Assembly: GCA_021325675.1 (NCBI GenBank)
Contig: JAJTCM010000004.1
Location: forward strand, 66,794 to 130,793
Source: Crocinitomicaceae bacterium
Lineage (GTDB): Bacteria > Bacteroidota > Bacteroidia > Flavobacteriales_D > Crocinitomicaceae
Length of the DNA: 64,000 nucleotides
Reading direction: 5' to 3'
A model generated the notes under the pieces. The model was not told the origin of the DNA. It saw nothing but the letters and a program-made list of their open reading frames with translations, and did no database searches. Below are positions 43,702-52,076 of the stretch, piece after piece. Numbering within the stretch: position 1 is the first letter of the stretch; each line of letters opens with the position of its first letter. Made by a program: the position numbers and the translations under genes.

Positions 43702-43818
43702 ACCATATAAGACATATAAGAAGAGTGAGCTGAACTTTGTATTAAAGATCATAAGATTCTTACATGTTCTTCAACATCACCAATAACTTAAATATCTTTT
43801 GTGCCTTATATGTTTCAA
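43702..43818. repeat. Family E spacer repeat (ACATATAAG / CTTATATGTTTCAA)
   Basis: ACATATAAG (43712-43720) is the inverted copy of CTTATATGT (43805-43813). The 14-mer CTTATATGTTTCAA at 43805-43818 recurs exactly at 44790-44803, so murI is bracketed by direct copies. The interior is AT-rich with AAATCTTTGAATCTTC-type words towards the right end. Confidence 0.6.
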
Positions 43819-43831
43819 GCCTTTTCAAATC

Positions 43832-43861
43832 TTTGAATCTTCAAATTTTTCAATACCTTTG
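43832..43861 (+). promoter_or_regulatory. murI promoter (TTTG-N18-TACCTTTG), near-leaderless
   Basis: TTTG 43832-43835 and TACCTTTG 43854-43861. Only four bases separate the -7 element from the murI ATG at 43866, so transcription should begin at or one base before the start codon. Confidence 0.7.
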
Positions 43862-43865
43862 AACC

Positions 43866-44696
43866 ATGGACCAATCCAGCAAACCAATCGGCGTTTTTGA
43901 TTCCGGCTATGGCGGCCTGACGATTCTAAGCAGTCTCAGGACGAAGCTCCCGGCGTATGATTTCCTGTATTTGGGGGACAATGCCCGGGCTCCTTACGGT
44001 CCGCGGTCTTTCGACGTTGTGTTTGAGTTTACCCTCCAGGCGGTTGAGTATTTATTTGCCCAGGGCTGCGAGCTCGTGATTTTGGCTTGTAACACGGCTT
44101 CTGCCAAAGCTTTGCGCACGATCCAGCAGCAGGTACTTCCGCAAAAATATCCCGGAAAGCGCGTTTTAGGCGTTATTCGGCCTACGTCTGAGATCATCGG
44201 CAATTTTTCGGAGAGTAAGCACATCGGCGTAATTGCTACTGAAGGAACAATCAAATCGGAGTCTTACTGCATCGAAATCGGCAAGTTTTTCCCGGAAGTA
44301 AGCGTTAACCAGTACGCCTGCCCGATCTGGGTGCCGCTGATCGAAAATGCCCTGCATGAAACGGACGGGGGAAAATGGTTTATCCGCCGCGATCTCGATC
44401 TGCTCCTGGAACAGGATCCGGAAATTGACACCATTTTGCTGGGATGTACGCATTATCCGCTGGTTTCAGAACTGATTAGTGAGCATGTCCCGTCACATAT
44501 CCGCGTCATCTCTCAAGGTGACATCATCGCCAACAGCCTGGAAGATTATTTGTCGCGTCATCCTGAAATCGAAACGAATTGCAGCAAGCAGGGCCGAACG
44601 GAATTCCTCACAACGGAAAATGCAGACGATTTCAACCGCAAGGCTTCGCAGTTTTTCAAAGGCAGCGTCGAGTCCAGGCACATCCGGCTTGTTTAA
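43866..44696 (+). CDS. murI: Glutamate racemase
   Basis: Produces D-glutamate for MurD by a two-base mechanism. The 276 residues show IGVFDSGYGGLTIL (7-20), the first catalytic cysteine in ILACNTASAKAL (about 76), and the second in ILLGCTHYPLV (about 197). The substrate residues are present, so it should be active. It stands alone, bracketed by family E words, and has its own promoter with almost no leader. Confidence 0.97.
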   Translation: MDQSSKPIGVFDSGYGGLTILSSLRTKLPAYDFLYLGDNARAPYGPRSFDVVFEFTLQAVEYLFAQGCELVILACNTASAKALRTIQQQVLPQKYPGKRVLGVIRPTSEIIGNFSESKHIGVIATEGTIKSESYCIEIGKFFPEVSVNQYACPIWVPLIENALHETDGGKWFIRRDLDLLLEQDPEIDTILLGCTHYPLVSELISEHVPSHIRVISQGDIIANSLEDYLSRHPEIETNCSKQGRTEFLTTENADDFNRKASQFFKGSVESRHIRLV

Positions 44697-44754
44697 GGCT
44701 TTTATTTTCCGCTGTGTGTACAGAAGATACTTTCTCAAATTCTTATAAGTTCTT

Positions 44755-44850
44755 TTTTGCGCAGTTCATCTGATATTGCCCTTATGTGTCTTATATGTTT
44801 CAAAGACTTTGCGCGTCCTTAGCTTAGACTTTGTAACATTGCGATACTAT
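44755..44850. repeat. Family D/E mixed spacer
   Basis: Spacer after murI containing CTTATATGTTTCAA (44790-44803, identical to 43805-43818) running into CAAAGACTTTGCGCGTCC and GACTTTGTAACATTGCGA, the family D vocabulary. It shows that the two word families can be joined in one spacer. Confidence 0.55.
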
Positions 44851-44879
44851 GCTTATCTTTATCCTGAAAATCAAGCTGT

Positions 44880-45713
44880 ATGATCCCTACACATGACATT
44901 CCGGAAGTTGAAAAGAAAGAAATCCGGATGAATGAGCTGCTCACGCTGACGCACTACGATTCCAGCGAGCCGCACCGGCATGGCTATTTTGAATTTTTTG
45001 TTTTTCTCCAGGGCGGGGGCACGCACATAATTGATTTTGTAGAATTCCCCGTTCATTCCAATTCAATCCATATTGTAGCGCCGGGACAAGTGCACCAGGT
45101 GCGCCGTGAGCTGGGTTCACAGGGTTTCGTTTTTTTATTTGAGCAAAGCCGCTTTAACGATTCCCGGAAAACCGGACATTTTCTGCTGGATCACAGCTGC
45201 CTGGATGTTGAGGAATGCTCACCGGCCTATTTGCTGGAAGATCACAGCAGCGAATTGGAATACCTCGTTAAACAAAGCTGGAAGGAGTACTGTTCCGGGG
45301 ACAGTTTCCGCCACGAGTTTGTGTTCAATAACCTTTCCCAGCTCATTTTACTGTGCATGCGCAAGCGTTTTCAATCTGAAGGAGCTGATTTTAAAGGTGA
45401 CGGTTTATACGCGGCTTTCCGGCGCTTGCTCAGCCAGGAGTTCAGGACCTTGAAAAAAGTAAAAGATTATGCCCGGGCGCTCAGCCTGACGGAAAAGCAG
45501 CTGAATGAAATCACCCGGCAGCGCAGCGGCGAAACAGCGGGTTCACTGATCTATAAGCAGCTCGTCCTGGAAGCCAAACGTTTGCTGAACACCGGGATTT
45601 CCGCCAAAGAAGCGGCCTACGAGCTGAATTTCATCGATCCGGCGCATTTCAGTAAGTTTTTTAAGGCACAAACCGGTCTTTCCCCGTCCGAATTCAGAAA
45701 CGTACATGCGTAA
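44880..45713 (+). CDS. AraC-family transcriptional regulator
   Basis: The 277 residues have an N-terminal cupin-like sensor (about 20-75, SSEPHRHGYFEFFVFLQGGG then HIVAPGQVHQVRRE). The C-terminal double helix-turn-helix follows (about 180-272: VKDYARALSLTEKQLNEITR, and AKEAAYELNFIDPAHFSKFFKA ending in TGLSPSEF). It probably binds a small molecule and activates nearby or distant genes. The last bases of its coding region (45693-45713) and the following ten bases are duplicated at 48561-48591, beyond the next gene. Confidence 0.92.
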   Translation: MIPTHDIPEVEKKEIRMNELLTLTHYDSSEPHRHGYFEFFVFLQGGGTHIIDFVEFPVHSNSIHIVAPGQVHQVRRELGSQGFVFLFEQSRFNDSRKTGHFLLDHSCLDVEECSPAYLLEDHSSELEYLVKQSWKEYCSGDSFRHEFVFNNLSQLILLCMRKRFQSEGADFKGDGLYAAFRRLLSQEFRTLKKVKDYARALSLTEKQLNEITRQRSGETAGSLIYKQLVLEAKRLLNTGISAKEAAYELNFIDPAHFSKFFKAQTGLSPSEFRNVHA

Positions 45714-45723
45714 GGCGGAATTG
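45693..45723. repeat. Left 31-base direct repeat around the T9SS cargo gene
   Basis: 31 bases, beginning TTCAGAAAC and ending GGCGGAATTG, that cover the last six codons and the stop of the araC gene plus ten bases. They match 48561-48591 with one mismatch (C/T, synonymous in the araC frame). The repeat brackets the 45805-48555 gene. Confidence 0.9.
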
Positions 45724-45752
45724 CAGATTTAAATAATTGAAGGATAAAACTT

Positions 45753-45760
45753 TAATTTTG
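45753..45760 (+). promoter_or_regulatory. Candidate -7 element (TAATTTTG) for the GloVer-repeat gene
   Basis: TAnnTTTG match 44 bases before the ATG at 45805, inside the bracketed segment. No clear -33 partner. Confidence 0.4.
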
Positions 45761-45804
45761 AGGATCAATTAAAATTCTTGTTATTTTTGAAAAAAAGATA
45801 CAAG

Positions 45805-48555
45805 ATGAAACACACTATTCTACTCCTGTTTTTAGCTCATTTCTTTTATAATTATTCCCAGCAAAGAGTAATTGGGTTGGCTCACCAGGGCGGAGAATTT
45901 GGAAGCGGGGTTATTTATAGCACAAATGCTGACGGAGATGATTATCAAATGGAAAATTCCTTTTACTCTGATGCGGGCAATCCCTTTGAATTTAATGCTG
46001 TTATAGAATCAACTGACGGATCCATTTATGGTCTATCAAAGATGGGCTGTAAAAATTGTGATATGGGCCAGGGCCAGGGCGTACTTTTTGAATACGATTT
46101 GGAAAGCAATACAAATAAAGTGCTCTTTGATTTTACGGCAGTAAGCGGTCATACTCCCCGGGGTAAACTGACCCAGGCAGGTAACGGGAAATTATATGGA
46201 TTGACAAGCCTGGGCGGCCAGTTCAATTTTGGCACCATCTTCGAATATGATGCAGCGACAAATGTTTTCACGAAGCTGCATGATTTTAATGGAGCTGAAG
46301 GCAAGGATGCACGTTATTCGCTGATTGAAGTGGATAACACATTATATGGGGTAACTTTTTTTGGGGGCGCTAATGATTATGGTGTAGTTTTTAGTTATAA
46401 TCTATCAACACAGGTATATGACGTGATTCATGATTTTATCGATCCTCTCACTGAAGGAAAAAGACCGGTAGGAGATTTATTGTATGACGGTGCGGGCAAA
46501 CTTTATGGCCTGGTCTCTCAAAGCTTTGACGGCATTTATTCCATTGATTTATCAGATAATACTTTTCAGCACGAATTTGATTTTTCCAACTTTGTGGATC
46601 ATGGTGCAAACCCGGTTTCAATTGTTTTTGGGCCAAACGGAAAGATATATGGCTCGAATTATGAAGGAGGGGTCAATAACAATGGGATTCTATTTGAATT
46701 TGATGTAAATACACACCAATTTACTAAAAAAGTGGATTTTCAGAACGCTGTAACCGGCAGGACCCCTAATTGTAATTTAATTGTAGCCAGTGATGGAAAA
46801 ATATATGGTTTCACCCAGCTGGGGGGAGAATTCGACCATTCCAGCGGAAAGATATTTTCCTATGATCCCGGTTTGAATGAGCTGGAGCTTCATCACGAGT
46901 TTAATCAATTCAACCAGGTTAACGGAGTTATGCCATTGGGCCAATTGTTAGAATATGAAAATGGTAAATTTTTAGGAATTTCACAATCTGATAATGTAAT
47001 TGTTCAGGGAGGCGGCAGCTTGTTTTTTGGCGGAAAGAGCACGCTGTTTGAATTTGTTTTGAACGGGAATATAGTTTCAAAGAAGCTTGCATTTGATTCA
47101 AGTCCGGATGGACACAGGCCATCCAGTGGCTTGCTGGATGCGTATAATGGCTTGTATTACGGAACTTGTATGCGGGGAGGTTCCGGTCATGCAGGGACAC
47201 TGTTTTCATTCGATTTAAATAATAATATTAAAACTAAATTATTTGATTTCGATGGGAGTATAACAGGAAATTTCCCAAGCGGTCCCATGGCTTTGTCAAC
47301 GAATAATAAAATATATGGGACTACCCGCTTCGGCGGGGTAAATAATCTCGGGATTTTATTTGAATTTGATCCGGCAACGAACACTTTCGAAAAGAAAGTC
47401 GATTTTGGCAATTTTTGCCAGGAGAATGCATATTCCGGCTTAGTTGCTGATGCTGACGGAAATTTGTATGGTGTTACTTTTGTTATGGGTTCCACACCTA
47501 ATTCAGGCATCCTGTATAAATACGACCCTCTTAATGAACAGTTTACTGTTTTACATGAGTTTGTACGGTCAGATGTAATTGCGGGGATAATTCCCCGGGG
47601 AGACTTATTGGTTTTAAACAATTGCATTTATGGTACTACCGACCTGGGCGGACAAAATTCCGGTGGCGTGCTTTATAAATATGATTTAAATCAACACGTT
47701 TATACCAAACTATATGATTTCAGCAGTGCGGTTTCAGGCTCCTCTCCGCAGGGTAACCTGATCCCTTACGAAAACAAGCTTTTGGGAATGTGTACTTTTG
47801 GAGGACAGAATAATTTAGGCACACTTTATGAGTTTGACACGTTAAATCTTGACGTTACTACCCTGAAAAGCTTCGATATTAATTCCGGTGGAAGGCCTTA
47901 TGGAACGCTTTTAAAGGGAGATGATGTTCTTTATGGAACGACCAGCCTGGAAGGTGATTTTGATTATGGTACGTTTTTTAAATATGATTTGATTAACAAT
48001 ACGTTTGAGAAAAAAGTTGATTTCAGGGACTCCATAGGCTCGATGCCAAGTAGCAATAAGCTTATATTAAGTTGTGTAACACCTGAACCTGTCGGAGATT
48101 CTATCCAATTTTTTTGTTTACCGGCTTTGGTTTCTGATTTCGTTGTGAATGGAGCGGAACTAAACTGGTATGATAATGAAGCGTTTAGTGCGCCGATTAA
48201 TACCGGAAATGCGATCGATACCAGTATTTATTACTTTGTTTCCCAAACAATCGGAGGATGTGAAAGTAATAGTAAATTAAAGGTCCGTGCCGTTATTGAT
48301 TGTTTGAATGTGAACGAAATCGAAATCGAAAAACCAGGTGTTTTCCCAAACCCTACCACGGATAAATTTTGGATTGAAGGAATTGCTGAGGATCAGAATG
48401 TGTCAATGTCGTTGTATGATCAGCTTGGTAAATTGATGTTTACGGCAGATAAAAACTATGGATCTTTCCCCGGTAATGTTGAAAACGGAACCTATCACCT
48501 TATCGTTAAAACAAGCCAGGGGGAATTTGTATTCAAATTAGTGCTCATTCGCTGA
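45805..48555 (+). CDS. T9SS cargo protein with GloVer tandem repeats
   Basis: Probable secreted or surface protein of 916 residues. It has a signal peptide (ILLLFLAHFFYNYS). About thirteen repeats of the choice-of-anchor GloVer type follow, each with LYGxTxxGGxxNxGxLFEYD and then a phrase such as KLYDFNGA. A Cys-containing beta domain sits at about 770-835, and the C-terminal sorting domain begins with VFPNPTTDKFWI (about 850) and ends FKLVLIR. I used the ATG at 45805; a TTG at 45778 is open. The gene is more AT-rich than its neighbours and is flanked by 31-base direct repeats, so acquisition as a unit is likely. Confidence 0.85.
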   Translation: MKHTILLLFLAHFFYNYSQQRVIGLAHQGGEFGSGVIYSTNADGDDYQMENSFYSDAGNPFEFNAVIESTDGSIYGLSKMGCKNCDMGQGQGVLFEYDLESNTNKVLFDFTAVSGHTPRGKLTQAGNGKLYGLTSLGGQFNFGTIFEYDAATNVFTKLHDFNGAEGKDARYSLIEVDNTLYGVTFFGGANDYGVVFSYNLSTQVYDVIHDFIDPLTEGKRPVGDLLYDGAGKLYGLVSQSFDGIYSIDLSDNTFQHEFDFSNFVDHGANPVSIVFGPNGKIYGSNYEGGVNNNGILFEFDVNTHQFTKKVDFQNAVTGRTPNCNLIVASDGKIYGFTQLGGEFDHSSGKIFSYDPGLNELELHHEFNQFNQVNGVMPLGQLLEYENGKFLGISQSDNVIVQGGGSLFFGGKSTLFEFVLNGNIVSKKLAFDSSPDGHRPSSGLLDAYNGLYYGTCMRGGSGHAGTLFSFDLNNNIKTKLFDFDGSITGNFPSGPMALSTNNKIYGTTRFGGVNNLGILFEFDPATNTFEKKVDFGNFCQENAYSGLVADADGNLYGVTFVMGSTPNSGILYKYDPLNEQFTVLHEFVRSDVIAGIIPRGDLLVLNNCIYGTTDLGGQNSGGVLYKYDLNQHVYTKLYDFSSAVSGSSPQGNLIPYENKLLGMCTFGGQNNLGTLYEFDTLNLDVTTLKSFDINSGGRPYGTLLKGDDVLYGTTSLEGDFDYGTFFKYDLINNTFEKKVDFRDSIGSMPSSNKLILSCVTPEPVGDSIQFFCLPALVSDFVVNGAELNWYDNEAFSAPINTGNAIDTSIYYFVSQTIGGCESNSKLKVRAVIDCLNVNEIEIEKPGVFPNPTTDKFWIEGIAEDQNVSMSLYDQLGKLMFTADKNYGSFPGNVENGTYHLIVKTSQGEFVFKLVLIR

Positions 48556-48560
48556 TGAAT

Positions 48561-48591
48561 TTCAGAAATGTACATGCGTAAGGCGGAATTG
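48561..48591. repeat. Right 31-base direct repeat (araC 3'-end remnant)
   Basis: Second copy of 45693-45723, starting five bases after the stop codon of the GloVer gene. In the araC frame the bases 48558-48581 would read NFRNVHA-stop, against EFRNVHA-stop in the intact gene, so it looks like a left-over end of an araC-type gene. Confidence 0.88.
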
Positions 48592-48594
48592 TAC

Positions 48595-48626
48595 ATTGTG
48601 GCGGAGGAAAGCATAGCCTACTTTTG
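48595..48626 (+). promoter_or_regulatory. Promoter of the 48647 gene (ATTG-N20-TACTTTTG)
   Basis: ATTG at 48595-48598 and TACTTTTG at 48619-48626 with 20 bases between; the ATG follows 20 bases later. It lies just beyond the right direct repeat. Confidence 0.6.
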
Positions 48627-48646
48627 TTTCAAATAAATTCAACGAT

Positions 48647-49912
48647 ATGAAAACAAAGTTACTTATTTGCGGAATCTGGCTGCTCAGCTCCTTTTCTGCT
48701 TCTGCACAGGCTGAATGGTTTGAAATACCAAGCGGTACGGATAAAAAGCTCAATACCATCTCTTTTCCTTCATCTGAAATTGGTTATATCGGCGGGAATG
48801 ACAGTTTGCTGCTTAAAACGACCGATGGCGGCATGAGCTGGTCGGAAGTGGATTACTCCGGCGTTACGTTCTATCCCGACGGAGACCATATCCTCAACCT
48901 GCAGTTTGTTTCCGAAACGACCGGCTTTATGACTGTCGGACCTTACTCGGGGAATTACAAAACAACGGACGGCGGAACGACCTGGACGGAGCTTACACCG
49001 CAGGATATTGTCTTGTGCTACAACCAGGGCATGTACTTTTTTGATGAAAACAATGGTTTTATTGGCGGTTCTGGTTGCTTCACCGGCGAAACAATGGGCA
49101 GGCTCTCAAATGGCACCTGGACGGAAAGCAATCTTGACGAAACCATGTTGGCGGATAATTACATCACCGACATCGACTTTTTGAACCCGTCTTTCGGCTT
49201 GGCTGTTAGCCGCAGCGGTTACGTTTACCGCACAACGGACGGAGGCATTGACTGGGACAGCATTCCTACGTCGGCTATGGAAATTATGAACCCGCTGACC
49301 GGTGTTTTAATCGTGAACGACACTCTGGCGTATGCAACTTACGCAGCTTCTGATATTGGCTTTGGCTTACTGGTTTCAACGGATGGCGGCCTCAGCTGGG
49401 ATGACGATATGGCTACAGCGACTTTTTATTACCCGAAAATGTACGGTTTGCACCAATCCGGAAACGGGAATATGTATGCAGGTGGAATTTCATTCAGTAC
49501 AGATGAAGGCTTGATTTACGAATGGACAGACGATTTAACGAACTGGAATTATTATTCAGTTGACAACCGGATCAACGATATTTCCTCCCATGATGACACG
49601 CTCGTTTTTGCAGTGGGCGATAGCGGATACATCGTTGTGAACCATAATTTCGGCAGCCTTGGAACGAATGAGTTCTATTTTAAGGCTGATGAAACCTTCT
49701 CCGTTTATCCCAATCCATGCAAATCCATGCTGAACCTGGATGTAGTTGCAGCAAGCGGTGCCCGGGTGAGAATATATGATTTAAATGGAAAAATGCTGCG
49801 CTCGGCGGCTTATGAAAGCTCCCTGGATGTTTCGGATTTACGAAGCGGTTTGTATGTCCTTGAGCTTGAGTCCGGCGGTTCTGTGAAACGCACGCGTTTT
49901 GTGAGGGAATAA
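48647..49912 (+). CDS. T9SS cargo protein with YCF48/BNR-like repeats
   Basis: The 421 residues have a signal peptide (LLICGIWLLSSFSASAQ). At least four repeats contain the photosystem-stability/BNR signature (LLKTTDGGMSWSEV, NYKTTDGGTTWTEL, VYRTTDGGIDWDSI, LVSTDGGLSWDDD), predicting a beta-propeller. A C-terminal sorting domain begins with VYPNPCKSML (about 345) and ends GSVKRTRFVRE. The protein is expected to be exported through the type IX system and anchored or released at the surface. The ligand is unknown. Confidence 0.87.
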   Translation: MKTKLLICGIWLLSSFSASAQAEWFEIPSGTDKKLNTISFPSSEIGYIGGNDSLLLKTTDGGMSWSEVDYSGVTFYPDGDHILNLQFVSETTGFMTVGPYSGNYKTTDGGTTWTELTPQDIVLCYNQGMYFFDENNGFIGGSGCFTGETMGRLSNGTWTESNLDETMLADNYITDIDFLNPSFGLAVSRSGYVYRTTDGGIDWDSIPTSAMEIMNPLTGVLIVNDTLAYATYAASDIGFGLLVSTDGGLSWDDDMATATFYYPKMYGLHQSGNGNMYAGGISFSTDEGLIYEWTDDLTNWNYYSVDNRINDISSHDDTLVFAVGDSGYIVVNHNFGSLGTNEFYFKADETFSVYPNPCKSMLNLDVVAASGARVRIYDLNGKMLRSAAYESSLDVSDLRSGLYVLELESGGSVKRTRFVRE

Positions 49913-49915
49913 TCC

Positions 49916-50266
49916 TTAATTGATCCCCATTTTTCTGCCGATGGTCCAGGCGATGGTTGAAGCCCGTTGCCTGGCCATTTCGGTTTTTTCACCGCTGAAA
50001 AGCTCGCTCAAAGTTTCGTTGAACAGTTCCAGCCAGCGATCGAAATGCTCCTGTTTGATGGGCATTTTAAGATGTTTTTCAGTAACATTCGTTTTATATC
50101 CCGGTTCATCCAGCAGTACAAAACACCAGAAATGAACCATGTGCGGCTTGTGGGCCTCAAAATCCAGGTTCGCAAAAAAAGGTTTCAGGTTTTCGTCCTG
50201 TAATACTTTCCCGTAAAAGGTATCGACCAGTTTGGCCACGTCTTCTTTGCTTTCAATATCTTTCAT
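49916..50266 (-). CDS. Group III truncated haemoglobin
   Basis: Small haem protein of 116 residues for oxygen or nitric-oxide chemistry. The family pattern is present: VAKLVDTFYGKVLQDENLKPFF, then HMVHFWCFVLL with the conserved Trp, and HLKMPIKQEHFDRWLELF, where the His before F is the expected proximal ligand. The C-terminus ARQRASTIAWTIGRKMG is typical. The stop lies four bases from that of the convergent T9SS cargo gene. Confidence 0.92.
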   Translation of the reverse strand: MKDIESKEDVAKLVDTFYGKVLQDENLKPFFANLDFEAHKPHMVHFWCFVLLDEPGYKTNVTEKHLKMPIKQEHFDRWLELFNETLSELFSGEKTEMARQRASTIAWTIGRKMGIN

Positions 50267-50277
50267 TTCATGTGCTA

Positions 50278-50368
50278 ATGAGTTAATGTAATAATATGCT
50301 AATTGACTAAAGGGTTAATGTGTAATGAGTTAATTGGTCAATAGAACTATGTTAGCATATTAACTCAT
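50278..50368. repeat. Family A-like spacer with nested inverted repeats
   Basis: ATGAGTTAAT (50278-50287) faces ATTAACTCAT (50359-50368), and inside it AATATGCTAA (50293-50302) faces TTAGCATATT (50352-50361). Both are perfect ten-base arms. The interior repeats GGTTAATGTGTAATGAGTTAATTGG. The words are variants of TTAATGTGCTAAT found at 5033 and 22237. The spacer separates the haemoglobin and carbonic anhydrase genes. Confidence 0.75.
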
Positions 50369-50381
50369 CAATATTTCCGCA

Positions 50382-50894
50382 TTATTTAAACCAGGAGGCG
50401 TATCTTACATAGTTATTGGCAATGCGCTGCACTTCACCTTCAAAAAGCTCCGGGGAAAGTGTTTTGACCTTTTTAGCCGGTACTCCCGCATAAATACTCC
50501 AGGATTCAACGCGCGTGCCTTCCAGCAAAACCGCTCCCGCAGCAATAATGCAGTTTGCTTCGATGTAACAGTTATCCATTACAATTGAGCCCATGCCGAT
50601 CAGTACATTGTCTTCCACCGTACACCCATGAACGAGCGCATTGTGACCGATTGATACATTATTTCCAAGGCTTGTTTTTGTTTTTTCGAAGGTACAATGG
50701 ATCACAGCGCCATCCTGGATGTTAACCTTATTTCCCATGCGGATGGAATTTACGTCGCCGCGCACCACCGCTGAAAACCAGACAGAGCATTCATTGCCCA
50801 TAATAACATCGCCTACAATTGTTGCGTTTTCCGCAAACCAGCAATCCTCGCCAAATTGAGGCGCAAAGCCCCTGCATTCTTTAATCAAAGCCAT
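50382..50894 (-). CDS. Gamma-class carbonic anhydrase family protein
   Basis: Trimeric left-handed beta-helix protein of 170 residues built from hexapeptide repeats (for example CSVWFSAVVRGDVNSIRMG). The metal-binding histidines are present: VIHC (about 72), then IGHNALVHGC (about 89 and 94). The substrate may be bicarbonate/CO2 or another small molecule, as in YrdA-type proteins. Its start overlaps the AI-2E permease gene by 14 bases. Confidence 0.9.
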   Translation of the reverse strand: MALIKECRGFAPQFGEDCWFAENATIVGDVIMGNECSVWFSAVVRGDVNSIRMGNKVNIQDGAVIHCTFEKTKTSLGNNVSIGHNALVHGCTVEDNVLIGMGSIVMDNCYIEANCIIAAGAVLLEGTRVESWSIYAGVPAKKVKTLSPELFEGEVQRIANNYVRYASWFK

Positions 50895-51972
50895 TCTTTA
50901 AATTTTTTACGTCTTTTTCACCGATCAGGTAGTTGAAAGGACGTAAGTTTTCCACATGGTCAAAGATAATATTTAAAACGGCTAGTGCGGGCAGGGCGAG
51001 AAACATTCCACCGACACCGGCAAGCGCCCCGCCGATAATCACACCGCAAACTGAGGCCAGGGCGTTGATGCTGACTTTGGAACCAACGATTTTTGGGAGC
51101 AGGAAATTGTTGTCAATCAATTGAACAATCACATTCACCGCCACAACTCCGCCGATCAGCGCCAGGTTTGTTGATCCTGCAAGCGTCATTAATATACTGA
51201 TCAGCCCGGCAATCAAAATCCCGATGTAGGGGATCAGGTTGAGCATACCGGTGAGGATTCCGAGGAAAACGAAATATTTCACGCCGATGATCCAAAGCCC
51301 GGTGCCTGTCAGCAGGGCTACGATACACATTTCGATGCCCAGGCCGCCCAAATACTGCATCAGTATGGAATTGATCTCAAACAGCAGCTCATACGTTGTG
51401 GAAACGGCTTTCGACCCTTTGGATTTTTTGCTCACAGTTACCACAAAAGCGACGAGGTTTTTGCGGTAAATCAGGATCAAAAAGGTATAAATCGGGATCA
51501 GGATCACGTTCAGGAGCAGGGAAGTGACACTGAACAAGGGCTCCATGGATTTGGGTTTCATCATCTCCGTATCCTTCATCGTCTTGATCATTTCCGATTG
51601 CTTGTTATAGCTCAGGTGAAAGGTATTGTCTATCCAATGCTGCACATGATCAAGGTTTACCTTCGCGTTGTGCGTCACCTGCGGAAGATCTTTGAAGACT
51701 TTGCCGACTTCAGAGCCTAATATCATAAAAATGGTTCCGAGGACCACGATTACGACGATCATGCTCAGTAAAATAGCAAGCAAGTCCGGAAAACGCAGCT
51801 TACTTTTCAGGAAGCGTACGGCCGGATAAAGCAAGTTGGCAAAAACGAACGCCAGTCCCAGTGGAACAAGGACACGTTGTGCAACATAAATGAGGGTGGC
51901 GATGGCGATGATTAAAAATGCTCCTGCTGCGATATTTACGAGCTTTCGGTTGGGTTTACTAGCTGTTTCCAA
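50881..51972 (-). CDS. AI-2E family transporter
   Basis: Membrane protein of 363 residues with about seven or eight helices, including LLIIAIATLIYVAQRVLVPLG-like N-terminal and LNLIPYIGILIAGLISILM C-terminal segments, and the family end GGMFLALPALAVLNIIFDHV. Members export autoinducer-2 or act as Na+/H+ antiporters; the substrate cannot be decided. It is the first gene of a two-gene unit with the carbonic anhydrase family gene. Confidence 0.9.
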   Translation of the reverse strand: METASKPNRKLVNIAAGAFLIIAIATLIYVAQRVLVPLGLAFVFANLLYPAVRFLKSKLRFPDLLAILLSMIVVIVVLGTIFMILGSEVGKVFKDLPQVTHNAKVNLDHVQHWIDNTFHLSYNKQSEMIKTMKDTEMMKPKSMEPLFSVTSLLLNVILIPIYTFLILIYRKNLVAFVVTVSKKSKGSKAVSTTYELLFEINSILMQYLGGLGIEMCIVALLTGTGLWIIGVKYFVFLGILTGMLNLIPYIGILIAGLISILMTLAGSTNLALIGGVVAVNVIVQLIDNNFLLPKIVGSKVSINALASVCGVIIGGALAGVGGMFLALPALAVLNIIFDHVENLRPFNYLIGEKDVKNLKNGFD

Positions 51973-52050
51973 GGTGGTTCAGATTATTTATTTGGATAAA
52001 AATATGGTTTTTATACGGGATAAAGGTTACATTTTTTTCAAAAAAATGTA

Positions 52051-52058
52051 TATATTTG
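52051..52058 (+). promoter_or_regulatory. Candidate -7 element (TATATTTG) for the 52077 lipoprotein
   Basis: TAnnTTTG match ending 18 bases before the ATG at 52077. No -33 TTTG is visible. Confidence 0.45.
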
Positions 52059-52076
52059 AAATTATCAATCCGCATT

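Noticed and set aside
46448-47627. Minus-strand frames in the GloVer-repeat gene
   Set aside because: They repeat at the same phase because the sense gene is repetitive; not independent genes.
45693-48591. Classical insertion sequence or transposon around the GloVer gene
   Set aside because: There is no transposase or integrase and no terminal inverted repeat; only the 31-base direct repeats are present, so the event is reported as an insertion of unknown mechanism.
50278-50368. A tRNA or small RNA gene in the haemoglobin-carbonic anhydrase spacer
   Set aside because: The nested inverted repeats are AT-rich words without a cloverleaf, T-loop or anticodon arm; they fit the spacer family better.
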